Of a stretch of DNA of 64,000 nt, positions 32,002 to 40,858 are shown in pieces. The DNA lies in NCBI GenBank assembly GCA_964490725.1, contig CAZBDU010000015.1:1-64000 (forward strand), in the 5' to 3' direction. Below the pieces are notes generated by a model. That model was not told where the DNA came from. It did not search any database and was given only the letters and a program-made list of their open reading frames with translations. Position 1 is the first letter of the stretch; every line of letters begins with the position of its first letter. Made by a program: the position numbers and the translations under genes. Origin of the DNA: CAZBDU01 sp964490725. GTDB taxonomy: Bacteria > Spirochaetota > Spirochaetia > SZUA-6 > DRHE01.

Positions 32002-33204
32002 GCTGATGCCATGAGGGTCAACCCGGAGGTGGCCGCGATCCCGTACGGAGATCGAAAGAGGGTGAAGGCCGTAGCCGAAGCACGAGCCGATCTGGTGGAC
32101 CTCATGTCCGGCAATCCGGATATGGAGATGCCCCCCTGTATCCGCGAACGCATCAAGGCGCGCGTCGACTCCGGTCCCATGCGTTACACGGGCTACTGGG
32201 GAAGCCGCGAGCTTCGGCAAAGGCTCTCGGCCAGGCTCGCGAGCGGATGCGGCATCGAGGCGGATCCGGAAGAGGAGATCCTCATCACCCACGGCGTTCA
32301 AGAGGCACTCTACGCGCTGATGCGCACGGTGCTGCGCCGCGGGGACCAGGTGCTCATCCCTTCGCCGCACTACGCGAGCTATCTGCTCGACGCGGTAGCC
32401 TGCGGAGCAGAACCGGTGTTCATTCCGCTGCGGGAAGAAGAGGCCTTCATTCCCCGTATCGAGGATCTGGAACGGGCCATCACCGCCAGGACCCGACTGC
32501 TCGTCTTCTCCAACCCCAACAATCCGTTGGGGGTGACCTGGCCGGAGGAAACCATAGAATCCATCGCCCACCTGGCCCGCACGCGAGATCTGCTGGTGGC
32601 GGTGGACGAGATCTACCGGGACTTTGCCGAGCCCGAACCCCCCCTGAGCATCGCCTCGCTGCCCGGGATGAAGGAACGCACCTTCACCCTGCAAGGCTTT
32701 TCCAAGTCCTACTTCATGATGGGTATGAGAATCGGGTACGTGGTGGGACCCAGGGAGCTGATCCGTCACGTCAAGCAGCTGCACTACGTACTGGTGCTCT
32801 GCCCCTCCACCCTGGGTGAGGCTGCGGCGCTTGCCGCACTGGAGTGTCCCCCGGAGCAGATCGAGCCGCTGCGGCGTGAGTTTCGGGAAAAGCTGAGGTT
32901 GCTCTACGAGGGGCTGCGTTCCCTGCCGGGGGTCAGCTGCGTCGCCCCCAACGGGACCTTCTATCTGTTTCCGAACATGCGCTGCTTCGGGCTGTCCTCC
33001 CTGGAGCTCTCCCTGCGGCTGATAGAGGAGGTCGGGGTGGCGACCCTGCCGGGCACCGAGTTCGGAGCCGCCGGAGAAGGGTATCTACGCCTGTCGGTTG
33101 TGGCCGGCCGCAAGCGGGTGGCGGAGGGTCTGCGGCGTTTGAAGGTATTCGCCGGAGGGCGGGCGGAGAGGCTCGCTGGAGGTGGAGTGGATGGAGGTGG
33201 ATAG
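31999..33204 (+). CDS. Class I aminotransferase (aspartate/aromatic aminotransferase fold)
   Basis: This 401-residue fold-type I enzyme has VDLMSGNPDMEMP (about residue 33), YTGYWGSRELR, THGVQEALYAL, FSNPNNPLGVTW (about 172), AVDEIYRDF (about 207) and the PLP lysine in QGFSKSYFMMGMRIG (about 238). It is longer and of a different subclass from the HisC-like paralogues. The C-terminal 15 residues are Gly/Arg-rich and overlap the next gene. It likely supplies a second transamination specificity in the same operon. Its start sits in a tandem heptamer repeat. Confidence 0.88.
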   Translation: MADAMRVNPEVAAIPYGDRKRVKAVAEARADLVDLMSGNPDMEMPPCIRERIKARVDSGPMRYTGYWGSRELRQRLSARLASGCGIEADPEEEILITHGVQEALYALMRTVLRRGDQVLIPSPHYASYLLDAVACGAEPVFIPLREEEAFIPRIEDLERAITARTRLLVFSNPNNPLGVTWPEETIESIAHLARTRDLLVAVDEIYRDFAEPEPPLSIASLPGMKERTFTLQGFSKSYFMMGMRIGYVVGPRELIRHVKQLHYVLVLCPSTLGEAAALAALECPPEQIEPLRREFREKLRLLYEGLRSLPGVSCVAPNGTFYLFPNMRCFGLSSLELSLRLIEEVGVATLPGTEFGAAGEGYLRLSVVAGRKRVAEGLRRLKVFAGGRAERLAGGGVDGGG

Positions 33205-34474
33205 GAAGCGCGCGGGGACGGAACGGCGGCTCCGATCCCACGCAGCCGGCGCGGCCAACGGCTACCTCCGCGCAGCCGGCGAGCTGCTGGAGACCATGCG
33301 CTCGATCCGCCGGGATCTGCACCGGCACCCGGAAGTGGGGACCCGGGAGATCCGGACGGCCGCCAGGATCGCGGAGCTCCTGGCAGCAGCGGGTCTGGAG
33401 GTGCGGACAGGAGTGGGAGGCACCGGCGTGGTGGGGCTGCTGGCCGGCCGGGGACGGGGCGCGGCGCGCGGTAGAACCGTTGCTCTGCGGGCGGACATGG
33501 ATGCACTGCCCATGCAGGACCGCAAGAGCGTGGAGTATGCCTCGCAGAATCCCGGGGCGGCTCACTCCTGCGGGCACGACGGGCATGCCGCGATTCTTCT
33601 GGGAGCCGCGGAGATCCTGGCCAGAGAACGGGACAGCCTGGCGGGGAATGTGAAGTTCATCTTCCAGCCGAGTGAAGACACCCTTCCCGGCGGCGCGTTG
33701 CCGATGATCGAGGCCGGGGTCCTGGAGGGTCCGAAGGTGGAGGCGGTTTTCTCCCTCCATCTGCATCCGCAGTTCGACGAGGGTACCGTGGTGGCGAAAC
33801 CGGGAACGGTTAGCACCTCTTCGGCCAGCTTCACCCTCACACTGAAAGGCGCCGGCGGCCATGTGGGCCTTCCGCACAAGGTCAACAACCCGTTGCTGAT
33901 GGCGGCGCTCGTCATGGTCAACGCGCAGAGCATCCTGCCGAAGAGCCTGGCGCCCGGGGAGCCGCTGATCTTCGAGTTCGGCGCCATCCACGGGGGGACG
34001 GCCGGCAACGTCGTACCTGCCGAGGTCGTTCTGAAGGGGAGCATCAGGCTCTCCTCGCCCGAGCTGTTGGAGCGCACCATCGAGCGCTTCGAAGCCCTGA
34101 TCCGGGCCACGGTGGAGAGCTCCGGCGGCGGATACGGCCTGGAGCTTCAGAGAGGCTACCCCGCGATCGTGAACGATCCGGGCCTGGCGCGCCTGTGGCG
34201 CGGTGCGGCGACCAAGGTCCTGGGCGAGGAGCGCGTGGTCGAGTACGACCGAATCATCGCCAGCGGTGATGACGCCGCGTACTTCCACCAGAGGGTGCCG
34301 GGGGTGTACTGGCTGCTGGGCGTCCGCAACGAGGAGCTGGGATTCAGCGAACCGTTGCACAGTCCGTATTTCGATTTCAACGAAGAGGTTCTGGCAATCG
34401 GCGCCGCGATTCAGTGTCAGGCCGCAATTGACGCTCTGCGGCAGGGCAGGCCGGCCGGGCAGGAAGGAGGCTGA
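33191..34474 (+). CDS. M20 family amidohydrolase (N-acyl amino acid hydrolase-like)
   Basis: This 427-residue protein belongs to the M20D amidohydrolase group (IAA-amino-acid hydrolase, hippuricase, N-acetyldiaminopimelate deacetylase). Metal-site motifs are LRADMDALPM (about residue 98), HSCGHDGHAAILLG (about 120-133), QPSEDTLPGG (about 157) and LHLHP. The dimerisation domain is present (KGAGGHVGLPHKVNNPLL near 217). It would remove acyl groups from N-acyl amino acids, feeding the aminotransferases. The ATG at 33191 has GGAGGT seven bases upstream; it overlaps the previous gene by 14 bases. Confidence 0.9.
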   Translation: MEVDRKRAGTERRLRSHAAGAANGYLRAAGELLETMRSIRRDLHRHPEVGTREIRTAARIAELLAAAGLEVRTGVGGTGVVGLLAGRGRGAARGRTVALRADMDALPMQDRKSVEYASQNPGAAHSCGHDGHAAILLGAAEILARERDSLAGNVKFIFQPSEDTLPGGALPMIEAGVLEGPKVEAVFSLHLHPQFDEGTVVAKPGTVSTSSASFTLTLKGAGGHVGLPHKVNNPLLMAALVMVNAQSILPKSLAPGEPLIFEFGAIHGGTAGNVVPAEVVLKGSIRLSSPELLERTIERFEALIRATVESSGGGYGLELQRGYPAIVNDPGLARLWRGAATKVLGEERVVEYDRIIASGDDAAYFHQRVPGVYWLLGVRNEELGFSEPLHSPYFDFNEEVLAIGAAIQCQAAIDALRQGRPAGQEGG

Positions 34475-34475
34475 C

Positions 34476-34586
34476 GTGAAGGGGAATCGATTCTCACCTG
34501 CTGGAATCACCTGGATTGACAGGATGATTGTGTCTCCCTATAATCCCTCTGCACATGATCGCCCGTGTGGAGAGCCCCAGGCATGA
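34476..34586 (+). CDS. Possible 36-codon ORF overlapping a promoter
   Basis: A GTG at 34476, five bases after a strong GGAAGGAGG, opens a 36-residue frame (MKGNRFSPAGITWIDRMIVS then PYNPSAHDRPC and so on) whose TGA overlaps the ATG of the ABC ATPase gene as ATGA. A consensus sigma-70 promoter lies inside the same stretch. The peptide may therefore be fortuitous, or a coupling peptide used only by the long upstream transcript. Confidence 0.3.
   Translation: MKGNRFSPAGITWIDRMIVSPYNPSAHDRPCGEPQA
34516..34544 (+). promoter_or_regulatory. Consensus sigma-70 promoter of the amino-acid ABC transporter
   Basis: TTGACA at 34516-34521 and TATAAT at 34539-34544, exactly 17 bases apart, match the full consensus at both boxes. 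Initiation near 34551 gives a leader of about 30 bases before the ATG at 34583. The transporter should therefore be expressed independently of the upstream enzymes. Confidence 0.75.
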
Positions 34587-35335
34587 GTGAGAAACAGCTG
34601 GGCGAACACATCATCACCATCGACCACGTGAGCAAGACTTTCCCGGGGGGAGTGCAGGCGGTGAAGGACTTCAGCGCCAAGATCCGCCAGCGCGAGGTGG
34701 TCGTGATCATGGGACCCTCCGGTTCGGGCAAGTCCACCTTGCTGCGCTGCCTCAACGGCCTGGAGGAACCGGACGGTGGAACCATCGTTGTGGATGGATT
34801 TCCGCTGGACGATGACAGGAAGAATCGCCTGGAGATTCGCAAGGAAGTGGGGATGGTCTTTCAGTCCTTCAACCTCTTCCCGCACCTGACGGCCCTGGAC
34901 AACGTGAATCTCGCTCAGATCCGGGTGCGCAAGAAGAGTCGGGCGGAAGCGACCAGGCTCAGCATGGAGCTTCTGGAGAAGGTGGGCATCGCGGAGAAGG
35001 CGAACAGCTATCCTGCCCAGCTCTCAGGCGGGCAGCAGCAGCGCACGGCCATCGCCAGGGCGCTGGCCATGATGCCGAAGGTGATGCTTTTCGATGAACC
35101 TACCAGCGCGCTGGATCCTGAGATGATCAACGAAGTGCTGGACGTGTTGAAAAACCTGGCCGTGGAAGGGATGACGATGGTCGTGGTGACCCACGAGATG
35201 GGCTTTGCCCGGGAGGTCAGCGATTGGGTGATCTTCATGGATGACGGCCAGATCGTGGAGACCGGCACGGTGGAGCACTTCTTCAAGAACCCGCAGGAAG
35301 AGCGGACCAAGTTGTTCCTGAGTCAGATCCTTTGA
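34583..35335 (+). CDS. Polar amino acid ABC transporter ATPase (GlnQ/HisP type)
   Basis: This 250-residue ATPase has Walker A GPSGSGKST (about residue 42), FQSFNLFPHLTALDNV (Q-loop region), the signature LSGGQQQR (about 150), Walker B VMLFDEPTSALDPE and the switch His in VVTHEMGFA. Its length and the NLFPHLT motif place it in the GlnQ/HisP amino-acid group. It partners with the two permeases at 35389 and 37323 and the lipoprotein at 36361. The TGA overlaps a possible TTG start of the permease gene. Confidence 0.95.
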   Translation: MSEKQLGEHIITIDHVSKTFPGGVQAVKDFSAKIRQREVVVIMGPSGSGKSTLLRCLNGLEEPDGGTIVVDGFPLDDDRKNRLEIRKEVGMVFQSFNLFPHLTALDNVNLAQIRVRKKSRAEATRLSMELLEKVGIAEKANSYPAQLSGGQQQRTAIARALAMMPKVMLFDEPTSALDPEMINEVLDVLKNLAVEGMTMVVVTHEMGFAREVSDWVIFMDDGQIVETGTVEHFFKNPQEERTKLFLSQIL

Positions 35336-35388
35336 AGGTAGAGGAAAGGGGGCGGCAGAAGAGCGAGCTCACCGACGGCAGGAACGCA

Positions 35389-36243
35389 ATGGAGCAGGAC
35401 GCCGGAATACAGCCAAGATACTCGTTCTACCACCGGTTTGTCTCGAGGCGACTGAAAAACTTCGTCCTGTTCCAGCCTCCGTGGAGAGATATCCTTCAGT
35501 TTGTTCTCCTTGCGGCGGTGGTGGGCTGGCTCATCTACCTGAGCGCCACCGGCCTCAATTACCGCTGGCAGTGGTATCGAATCCCCAGGTATTTCTTCCG
35601 GTTCCAGGACGGACGCCTGGTTTCCGGCCCCCTCATCAAGGGACTGCTGTTCACCTTCCAGATCTCCGGTTTGAGCCTGGTTCTGTCCTTCCTCATCGGG
35701 CTTGTCGTGGCTCTGCTTCGGCTCTCCGGGTCTCTGGTCGGCAGGTTCCTTGCCCGAGTGTATCTGGAGCTGATAAGGAACACTCCTCTGCTGGTGCAGC
35801 TGTACCTGCTGTATTTCGCTGTAGGCCCTATCATCGGATTGGGGCGTTATGCCTCTGCAGTGTTGGCCCTGAGCCTGTTCGAAGGGGCCTATGCGTCGGA
35901 GATTTTCCGGGCAGGGATCGTGTCGATCCGCAAAGGGCAGTGGGAGGCCGCCTACAGTCTGGGCCTGTCCGGCTTCGACATGTACAGGGACGTCATTCTT
36001 CCACAGGCAGTCAGGCGCGTTCTCCCGCCCTTGACGAGTCAGGCAATAAACATCATCAAAGATTCCGCCCTTGTCAGCCTGGTGGCTTTGAGCGACCTTA
36101 CCCTGCAGGCAAAGCTGATAGCCTCGGACACCTTCCTGACCTTCGAGATCTGGTTCACCGCCGCCGGCGTTTACCTGGTGATTACCGTGGCGCTTTCCAC
36201 CGTCGTGAGCTACATGGAGAAACACTACAGAGTGGAGACTTGA
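35389..36243 (+). CDS. Amino acid ABC transporter permease (HisM/GlnP type)
   Basis: This protein of about 284 residues has five to six transmembrane helices and the HisMQ-type inner-membrane transport motif: VYLELIRNTPLLVQLYLLYF, FEGAYASEIFRAGIVSIRKG then QWEAAYSLGLSG (EAA loop). An N-terminal extension of about 60 residues precedes the permease core. The ATG at 35389 (AGGAA upstream) is preferred; a TTG at 35332 would overlap the ATPase stop. With the second permease it probably forms a heterodimer. Confidence 0.9.
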   Translation: MEQDAGIQPRYSFYHRFVSRRLKNFVLFQPPWRDILQFVLLAAVVGWLIYLSATGLNYRWQWYRIPRYFFRFQDGRLVSGPLIKGLLFTFQISGLSLVLSFLIGLVVALLRLSGSLVGRFLARVYLELIRNTPLLVQLYLLYFAVGPIIGLGRYASAVLALSLFEGAYASEIFRAGIVSIRKGQWEAAYSLGLSGFDMYRDVILPQAVRRVLPPLTSQAINIIKDSALVSLVALSDLTLQAKLIASDTFLTFEIWFTAAGVYLVITVALSTVVSYMEKHYRVET

Positions 36244-36360
36244 GGTCGAGCAGAGACAGGCTTGGGAGCAGGGCCGCGTGAGAGCAGAGAAAAGGGGGTG
36301 ATACAGGCAAGAAGAAAGAAAGGTTCCTCCGGAAGCGACCAAGAACGAAAGGAGAAATGA

Positions 36361-37239
36361 ATGAAGAGAATTCGAAGTATCGCGAAAGTCCTCGCAGTGT
36401 CGGTGCTCGTGTTGGGATTGGCGGGAATGCTCGCTGCCTGCGCACCGAAGGAGACGGCGGAAGGAGCGGCTGAAGGACAGGCACAGGCAGCCGCGCAGAA
36501 GAGTCTTATCGATACGATCGTTGAACGCGGCGTGATGAAGGTAGGAGTGTCGACTTTCACCCCCTGGGCTTTCAAGGACAAGGACGGAAACCTGATAGGG
36601 TTTGAAATCGACGTGATCAACAAGGTGGCAAAAGACATCGGTGTAGAGGTCGAGTTCGTCCCGACCCAGTGGTCTGGAATCATTCCCGCGCTGCTGACCG
36701 GCAAGTTCGATGCCATCATCTGTGGGATGACGATTACGCCGCAGCGGGCGCTGCAGGTGAGCTTCACGAACCCCTATGACTACGCGGGCCAGTCCATCGC
36801 GGCGAGCAAGGCGCTGACGGGCGGCGGCAAGTGGAAAAGCATCGAGGATTTCAACAAGCCGAACGTAGTCCTTGCGGCCAGAATGGGTTCCACCGCGGCG
36901 GAGACCATCAAGAAGGTATTCCCGAAGGCAGAGCTGCGCCAGTTCGATGACGAAGCGGGCACCGTGCAGGAGGTGCTGAACGGGAAAGCCTACGGCGTGG
37001 TCTCATCGGCTCCGAAACCGCTGCACTGGGTAACGGAGAATCCGGACACCCTTTATCTTCCGGTGGGAAGCAAGACGCTCAACAAAGAGCCGATCGGCAT
37101 GGCCCTGAGGAGGGGGGATATCGAGACGCTTACGTTCTTCAACAACTGGATCGAAACCGCCTGGGACTCTGGTTTCCTGCAGGGAAAGCACGACTACTGG
37201 TTCGGCACGCTTGACTGGACGAAGTTCATAGAGCAGTAG
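36361..37239 (+). CDS. Amino acid ABC transporter substrate-binding lipoprotein
   Basis: This 292-residue protein has a lipoprotein signal (lipobox LAAC with Cys at about residue 27). The SBP family 3 fold follows (VSTFTPWAFKDKDGNLIGFE, FDAIICGMTITPQRAL, DDEAGTVQEVLNGKAYGVVS). It binds the transported amino acid or related compound on the outer face of the inner membrane. GGAG is six bases before the ATG. A hairpin follows the gene, so its transcript level may exceed that of the second permease. Confidence 0.93.
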   Translation: MKRIRSIAKVLAVSVLVLGLAGMLAACAPKETAEGAAEGQAQAAAQKSLIDTIVERGVMKVGVSTFTPWAFKDKDGNLIGFEIDVINKVAKDIGVEVEFVPTQWSGIIPALLTGKFDAIICGMTITPQRALQVSFTNPYDYAGQSIAASKALTGGGKWKSIEDFNKPNVVLAARMGSTAAETIKKVFPKAELRQFDDEAGTVQEVLNGKAYGVVSSAPKPLHWVTENPDTLYLPVGSKTLNKEPIGMALRRGDIETLTFFNNWIETAWDSGFLQGKHDYWFGTLDWTKFIEQ

Positions 37240-37261
37240 AATCATCCGTCCTGTAGAGGCT

Positions 37262-37295
37262 CTGGTGCCGTTCTGCCAAGACGGAGCGGCACCAG
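37262..37295 (+). terminator. Hairpin after the amino-acid binding-protein gene
   Basis: CTGGTGCCG (37262-37270) pairs perfectly with CGGCACCAG (37287-37295), with CCGT/ACGG able to pair inside the loop. There is no T-tract, so it may act as an mRNA stabiliser or processing block rather than a full terminator. Confidence 0.45.
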
Positions 37296-37322
37296 CGGCC
37301 CCTGTTTGTCGGGGGGAGCGCC

Positions 37323-38204
37323 TTGTTACGGAAAAAGACGAAATTCACGGTGCTGGATCTCGTCATTATCCTGATCTGTATCGGTATTGGCTACTACGTC
37401 TACTACCGCGTGACCTACAGCCTGGAGTACGTTCCTCACTGGTCCCGGATCCCGAGGTATCTGCTCAGGCGAAGTCCCGAAACCGGGAGGCTCGTTCCGA
37501 ACTATCTGTTGTTGGGCCTCTTCACCACGATCAAGCTTTCGATCTGGTCCACCATCCTGGGTATCGTCCTGGGCATCGTCATGGGAGTTCTCAGGACCAC
37601 GAAGATCCTGTTCTTCAGGCTCGTGGGGAGGGCCTACGTAGAGCTCATCCGCAACGTTCCGCCCCTGGTATTGATCTTCATCTTCTACTTTTTCGCCAGC
37701 GACCAGATCCTGCCTCTCCTGGGTGTCGACGAGTTCATCCGCAGCCGGCCGGAAAGCGCCCAGGCCGTGCTGACTTTCTTGTTCGCCCCCAAGGCTCTGT
37801 TTTCCCAGTTCCTCTCCGGTGTCATCACCATCGGGGTTTTCGAAGGCGCCTTCATCACGGAAATAATCCGGGCGGGGATCGAGTCGATAGAGAGAGGGCA
37901 GAGGGAGGCTGCCTATTCACTCGGATTGACCTGGATCGACCAGATGCGGTTCGTCATCATGCCCCAGGCGATCAGACGGATACTGCCACCCCTGGGAAAC
38001 GAGTTCATCAATACCATCAAGCGTTCCTCTATCGTCTCCGCCATCTCCATCGAGGAGTTGACCTTCCAGGGTCTGCAGATCGTGATAAGCACGAACTACA
38101 TCTTCGAGGTTTGGATAACCGTGGCGTTGATGTATCTCGTTCTCACCGTGATCCTGTCCTTCGGCGTGTCCGCGCTGGAGAAACGCTACAAGAGAAGCGA
38201 CTGA
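37323..38204 (+). CDS. Amino acid ABC transporter permease, second subunit
   Basis: This 293-residue membrane protein has the same HisMQ-type core as the permease at 35389: YVELIRNVPPLVLIFIFYFF, FEGAFITEIIRAGIESIERG then QREAAYSLGLTW (EAA loop). A TTG start at 37323 is preceded by GGGGGAG at good spacing. It is probably the heterodimeric partner of the first permease, both acting with the ATPase at 34583. Confidence 0.9.
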   Translation: MLRKKTKFTVLDLVIILICIGIGYYVYYRVTYSLEYVPHWSRIPRYLLRRSPETGRLVPNYLLLGLFTTIKLSIWSTILGIVLGIVMGVLRTTKILFFRLVGRAYVELIRNVPPLVLIFIFYFFASDQILPLLGVDEFIRSRPESAQAVLTFLFAPKALFSQFLSGVITIGVFEGAFITEIIRAGIESIERGQREAAYSLGLTWIDQMRFVIMPQAIRRILPPLGNEFINTIKRSSIVSAISIEELTFQGLQIVISTNYIFEVWITVALMYLVLTVILSFGVSALEKRYKRSD

Positions 38205-38224
38205 TCGGGGCCGGGACACACCGA

Positions 38225-39124
38225 ATGGCAGGCAAACCGAAACGCATCGTCTGGGGGGTGCCTTCGTTCTGGATCGAGCGCTTCCCCCTGTACTACGGGC
38301 GGCACCGGGGCTTCTTCGAGAAGCGGGGCTTGAGGCTCGCTATTCGCTACTACTGGGGAGGGCCGGAGCTGGCCCAGGCCGTGGCCAGGGGCGAGGTGTC
38401 CATCGGCGAGATGGGGCTTCCCCCCTTCCTGAAGGCCTACTCCGACGGACTGCCGGCGCGGGTCATCGGCTCCAGCACCATCCAGCGTCTCGATCACTAT
38501 CTGGTTGGCCGGACGGAGATCGATACCATCGCGGACTTGAAGGGCCGCCAGGTCGGCATCCTCTCCTTCGGCAGCTGCGACGAGTATTTCGCCCGCCACA
38601 TGCTCCGCGCCTCGGGGGTGGACCCGGACTCGGAAGCCGAGCTGGTCCCCCTGGGCAGCGCCTACTGCAACGTGGACTGCTTCTGCCCTTCCCGCGCAGC
38701 CGCCGTGCCCCAGGTGGATGCCGGTTTCGTGGAAGAACCCTTTGTTGCCCAGGGCGAGAAGCTGGGCTGGGTGAAGACTCTGGGCGTGGTGCGGGATTAC
38801 TTCCCGAGCTACCAGTGGGGGATCATCCTGGCGCGGGATGATTTCCTGGAACGGGAAATCGACACGGCTCATCGGGCGATGGGAGCCTTCCGGGAGTCCT
38901 GCAGGGCGATTGCCGGGGATCCGGATGCCGCGGCCGCCTTCGGGGCTCAGGTTTTCGGGCTCAAGAAAGAGGTCTTCCGGCGGGCTCTTCTCCGTGACCT
39001 GGACCACTGGGAGCTGGATGCCCGGCTCGATTTTGCCGGCATGGAGAACTGCCTGCGCGTGCAGCGGGACGCCGGCGCGGCGGCCGCGAGCCTCGACCTG
39101 AAGCGCATGGTGCGCCAGCTGTGA
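38225..39124 (+). CDS. NMT1/THI5-like SBP-fold protein without signal peptide
   Basis: This 299-residue protein has the periplasmic-binding-protein II fold of the NMT1/THI5/SsuA type: VPSFWIERFPLYYGRHRGFF, GEVSIGEMGLPPFLKAYSDG, DLKGRQVGILSFGSCDEYFA. There is no signal peptide or lipobox, so it should stay in the cytosol. That is unusual for a transporter component but known for enzymes built on this fold (THI5-type pyrimidine synthase, DszB desulfinase, 4,5-dihydroxyphthalate decarboxylase). A Cys-rich stretch, SAYCNVDCFCPSRA near residue 150, could be a functional site. It closes the ABC operon 20 bases after the permease. Confidence 0.7.
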   Translation: MAGKPKRIVWGVPSFWIERFPLYYGRHRGFFEKRGLRLAIRYYWGGPELAQAVARGEVSIGEMGLPPFLKAYSDGLPARVIGSSTIQRLDHYLVGRTEIDTIADLKGRQVGILSFGSCDEYFARHMLRASGVDPDSEAELVPLGSAYCNVDCFCPSRAAAVPQVDAGFVEEPFVAQGEKLGWVKTLGVVRDYFPSYQWGIILARDDFLEREIDTAHRAMGAFRESCRAIAGDPDAAAAFGAQVFGLKKEVFRRALLRDLDHWELDARLDFAGMENCLRVQRDAGAAAASLDLKRMVRQL

Positions 39125-39154
39125 GCCGCGCCCGCGGATAAGGCTTGGCGGCGG

Positions 39155-40858
39155 CTAGGGTGCGTGCTTTCTGAAGCGCACCTCCCCGTTTTCCAGCCTC
39201 TGGCCGAGGAAGCAGAACCAGTTGGCGTCGTCCTGCTCGGGGTAGTCCTTGCGCTGGAAAATGCTGCCCCTGCTCTCCTTGCGTTCTATCGTGGAACGGA
39301 AGACGATCTTCCCGCATTCGATCAGATTCCTCATCTCCAGGCAGTGAGTCATCTCGTGTGGATTGGCGGCGGCCAGCTGCATGGTGTTCTCCAGGTAGTC
39401 CAGACATTCGATCCCGCGCTCTGCCATGGTCTCGGAACGGTAGGCTACGTTGTAGTCGGTCATCGTGTTGTGGATTGCCTGCTGGGCATCCTTCCAGGGG
39501 TCCCCATCGGAGCGATCGAGTGCCTGGCTGCAGAACTCCACGGCGGGTCCCTCGCCGCTTCCCTCCGGCGTGCTCTTCATGGCGCGGCAGCGCCGCGCGG
39601 CCGATTCCGCGGCCAGGTAGCCCATCGTGAAGGCTCCCGGAGCCACGCTGCCCGGGATTCCCCCGGCCTCGTCCCCGGCGGCGTACAGCCCGGGGATGGT
39701 AGTCTGACAGCCTTGGTCCACAATGGGTCCGCAGGCCACCGCCGCGGAGTGCTCCGGTTCGATCGGCCAGATCTCGATCTTGTGCCTGCGGAAATCCAGG
39801 CCGTAGGTGTCCATCACGGAGAGGAATCCCGAGCCGAGTCCCTCGTTTTCCACCGCCCAGAGCATGTACTTCTGATCCTCATCGCTACCCCAGGACATGT
39901 CCGCATAGATCGGCCCGCGTCCGGCCGCAAGCTCGCTCCGGAAGCTCTTGCCCGTCCCGTAGGTGGCGTTGGTCCCGTACACCCGCTGCCCGCCCAGGTC
40001 GTGATTCCGCGGGCGGATTACATTCCCCCGGGCGTCCATACCGATCCCCGGCGGCTGGTAGGAACCGCCGGGAAGACCGCCGCCGCGGATGTAGTTCTTG
40101 GAGGACCAGCGTCCCGGAATCGAGAGAAACTCCATGTTGATCAGCTCGGCTCCGGCGCGGAACATGGAGGCCTTCCCGTCACCCGTGAGCGTGGGAGGCA
40201 TGCGGATGGCGAAGGTCAAACCGGGATAGGGCTTGTACAATCGGTTGGGTCGACCGGTGGCCATGACCACGGCCTTGGCCCGGATCAGGTGAATCTTGCC
40301 GTCGCGGACGCCGTAGCCCACCGCACCGGCGATCTCACCGTCGTGCATCAGCAGGTCGGTGGCCATCACCCTCTCGAGGATGTGGGCACCGTGCTTGCGG
40401 ACCGCGCGGGTCAGGATGCGTTTGATGTCGCGGCCGTCGAAATGAAGCGTGTTGCGGCAGGTGTGTATCTGATATTGAAGGCGGAGCTTGCCCGGCAGGG
40501 TGGAATCCTCGAAGCGGATCCGGGCGCCGAAGCTCTCCAGCTCCAGAATGCGGTCATAGCTGGTCCTGGCGATGTAGTGGATCATCTTCTTGTTGATCAG
40601 CCCGCAGGCGTTGAAACGGGTGTGATCCTCCACAAGGTCTTCCAGGCTCACCCCCTCCTGACTCTGGACCTCGGGGAAATACCCCCAGATGTGGTCGATG
40701 CCGGTGGCGGCGCAGCCGGAGCGCTCGGGATTCGATTTGTCGACAAGGATTACATCGTCGGTGAGCTGTGCGGCCCGAATCGCGGCCATGCAGCCGGCCA
40801 GTCCGCCGCCTACCACGCAGATGTTGCAGCTGTGCTCCTGAACCTCGACTCTAGACAC
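39155..40858 (-). CDS. FAD-dependent oxidoreductase of the AprA/FrdA/SdhA family
   Basis: This 567-residue flavoprotein has the FAD motif ICVVGGGLAGCMAAIRAAQL (about residues 13-32), the covalent-flavin-family segment RSGCAATGIDHIWGY (about 45), VVMATGRPNRLY (about 200) and the second FAD segment GLYAAGDEAGGIPGS (about 390). Gene order with a small two-cluster ferredoxin resembles adenylylsulfate reductase AprBA, but family resemblance alone does not show APS as substrate. The GTG start overlaps the ferredoxin TAG by eight bases (GTGTCTAG). It probably oxidises or reduces a carbon substrate, or reactivates the corrinoid system; function inferred only. Confidence 0.8.
   Translation of the reverse strand: MSRVEVQEHSCNICVVGGGLAGCMAAIRAAQLTDDVILVDKSNPERSGCAATGIDHIWGYFPEVQSQEGVSLEDLVEDHTRFNACGLINKKMIHYIARTSYDRILELESFGARIRFEDSTLPGKLRLQYQIHTCRNTLHFDGRDIKRILTRAVRKHGAHILERVMATDLLMHDGEIAGAVGYGVRDGKIHLIRAKAVVMATGRPNRLYKPYPGLTFAIRMPPTLTGDGKASMFRAGAELINMEFLSIPGRWSSKNYIRGGGLPGGSYQPPGIGMDARGNVIRPRNHDLGGQRVYGTNATYGTGKSFRSELAAGRGPIYADMSWGSDEDQKYMLWAVENEGLGSGFLSVMDTYGLDFRRHKIEIWPIEPEHSAAVACGPIVDQGCQTTIPGLYAAGDEAGGIPGSVAPGAFTMGYLAAESAARRCRAMKSTPEGSGEGPAVEFCSQALDRSDGDPWKDAQQAIHNTMTDYNVAYRSETMAERGIECLDYLENTMQLAAANPHEMTHCLEMRNLIECGKIVFRSTIERKESRGSIFQRKDYPEQDDANWFCFLGQRLENGEVRFRKHAP

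Noticed and set aside
31961..32014. The TAG ending the MtmB-like gene could be read as pyrrolysine, extending the frame to the TGA at 32014
   Set aside because: The protein already ends at the same point as archaeal MtmB, and the Pyl column lies near residue 200, not at the C-terminus. No pyrrolysine genes are visible.
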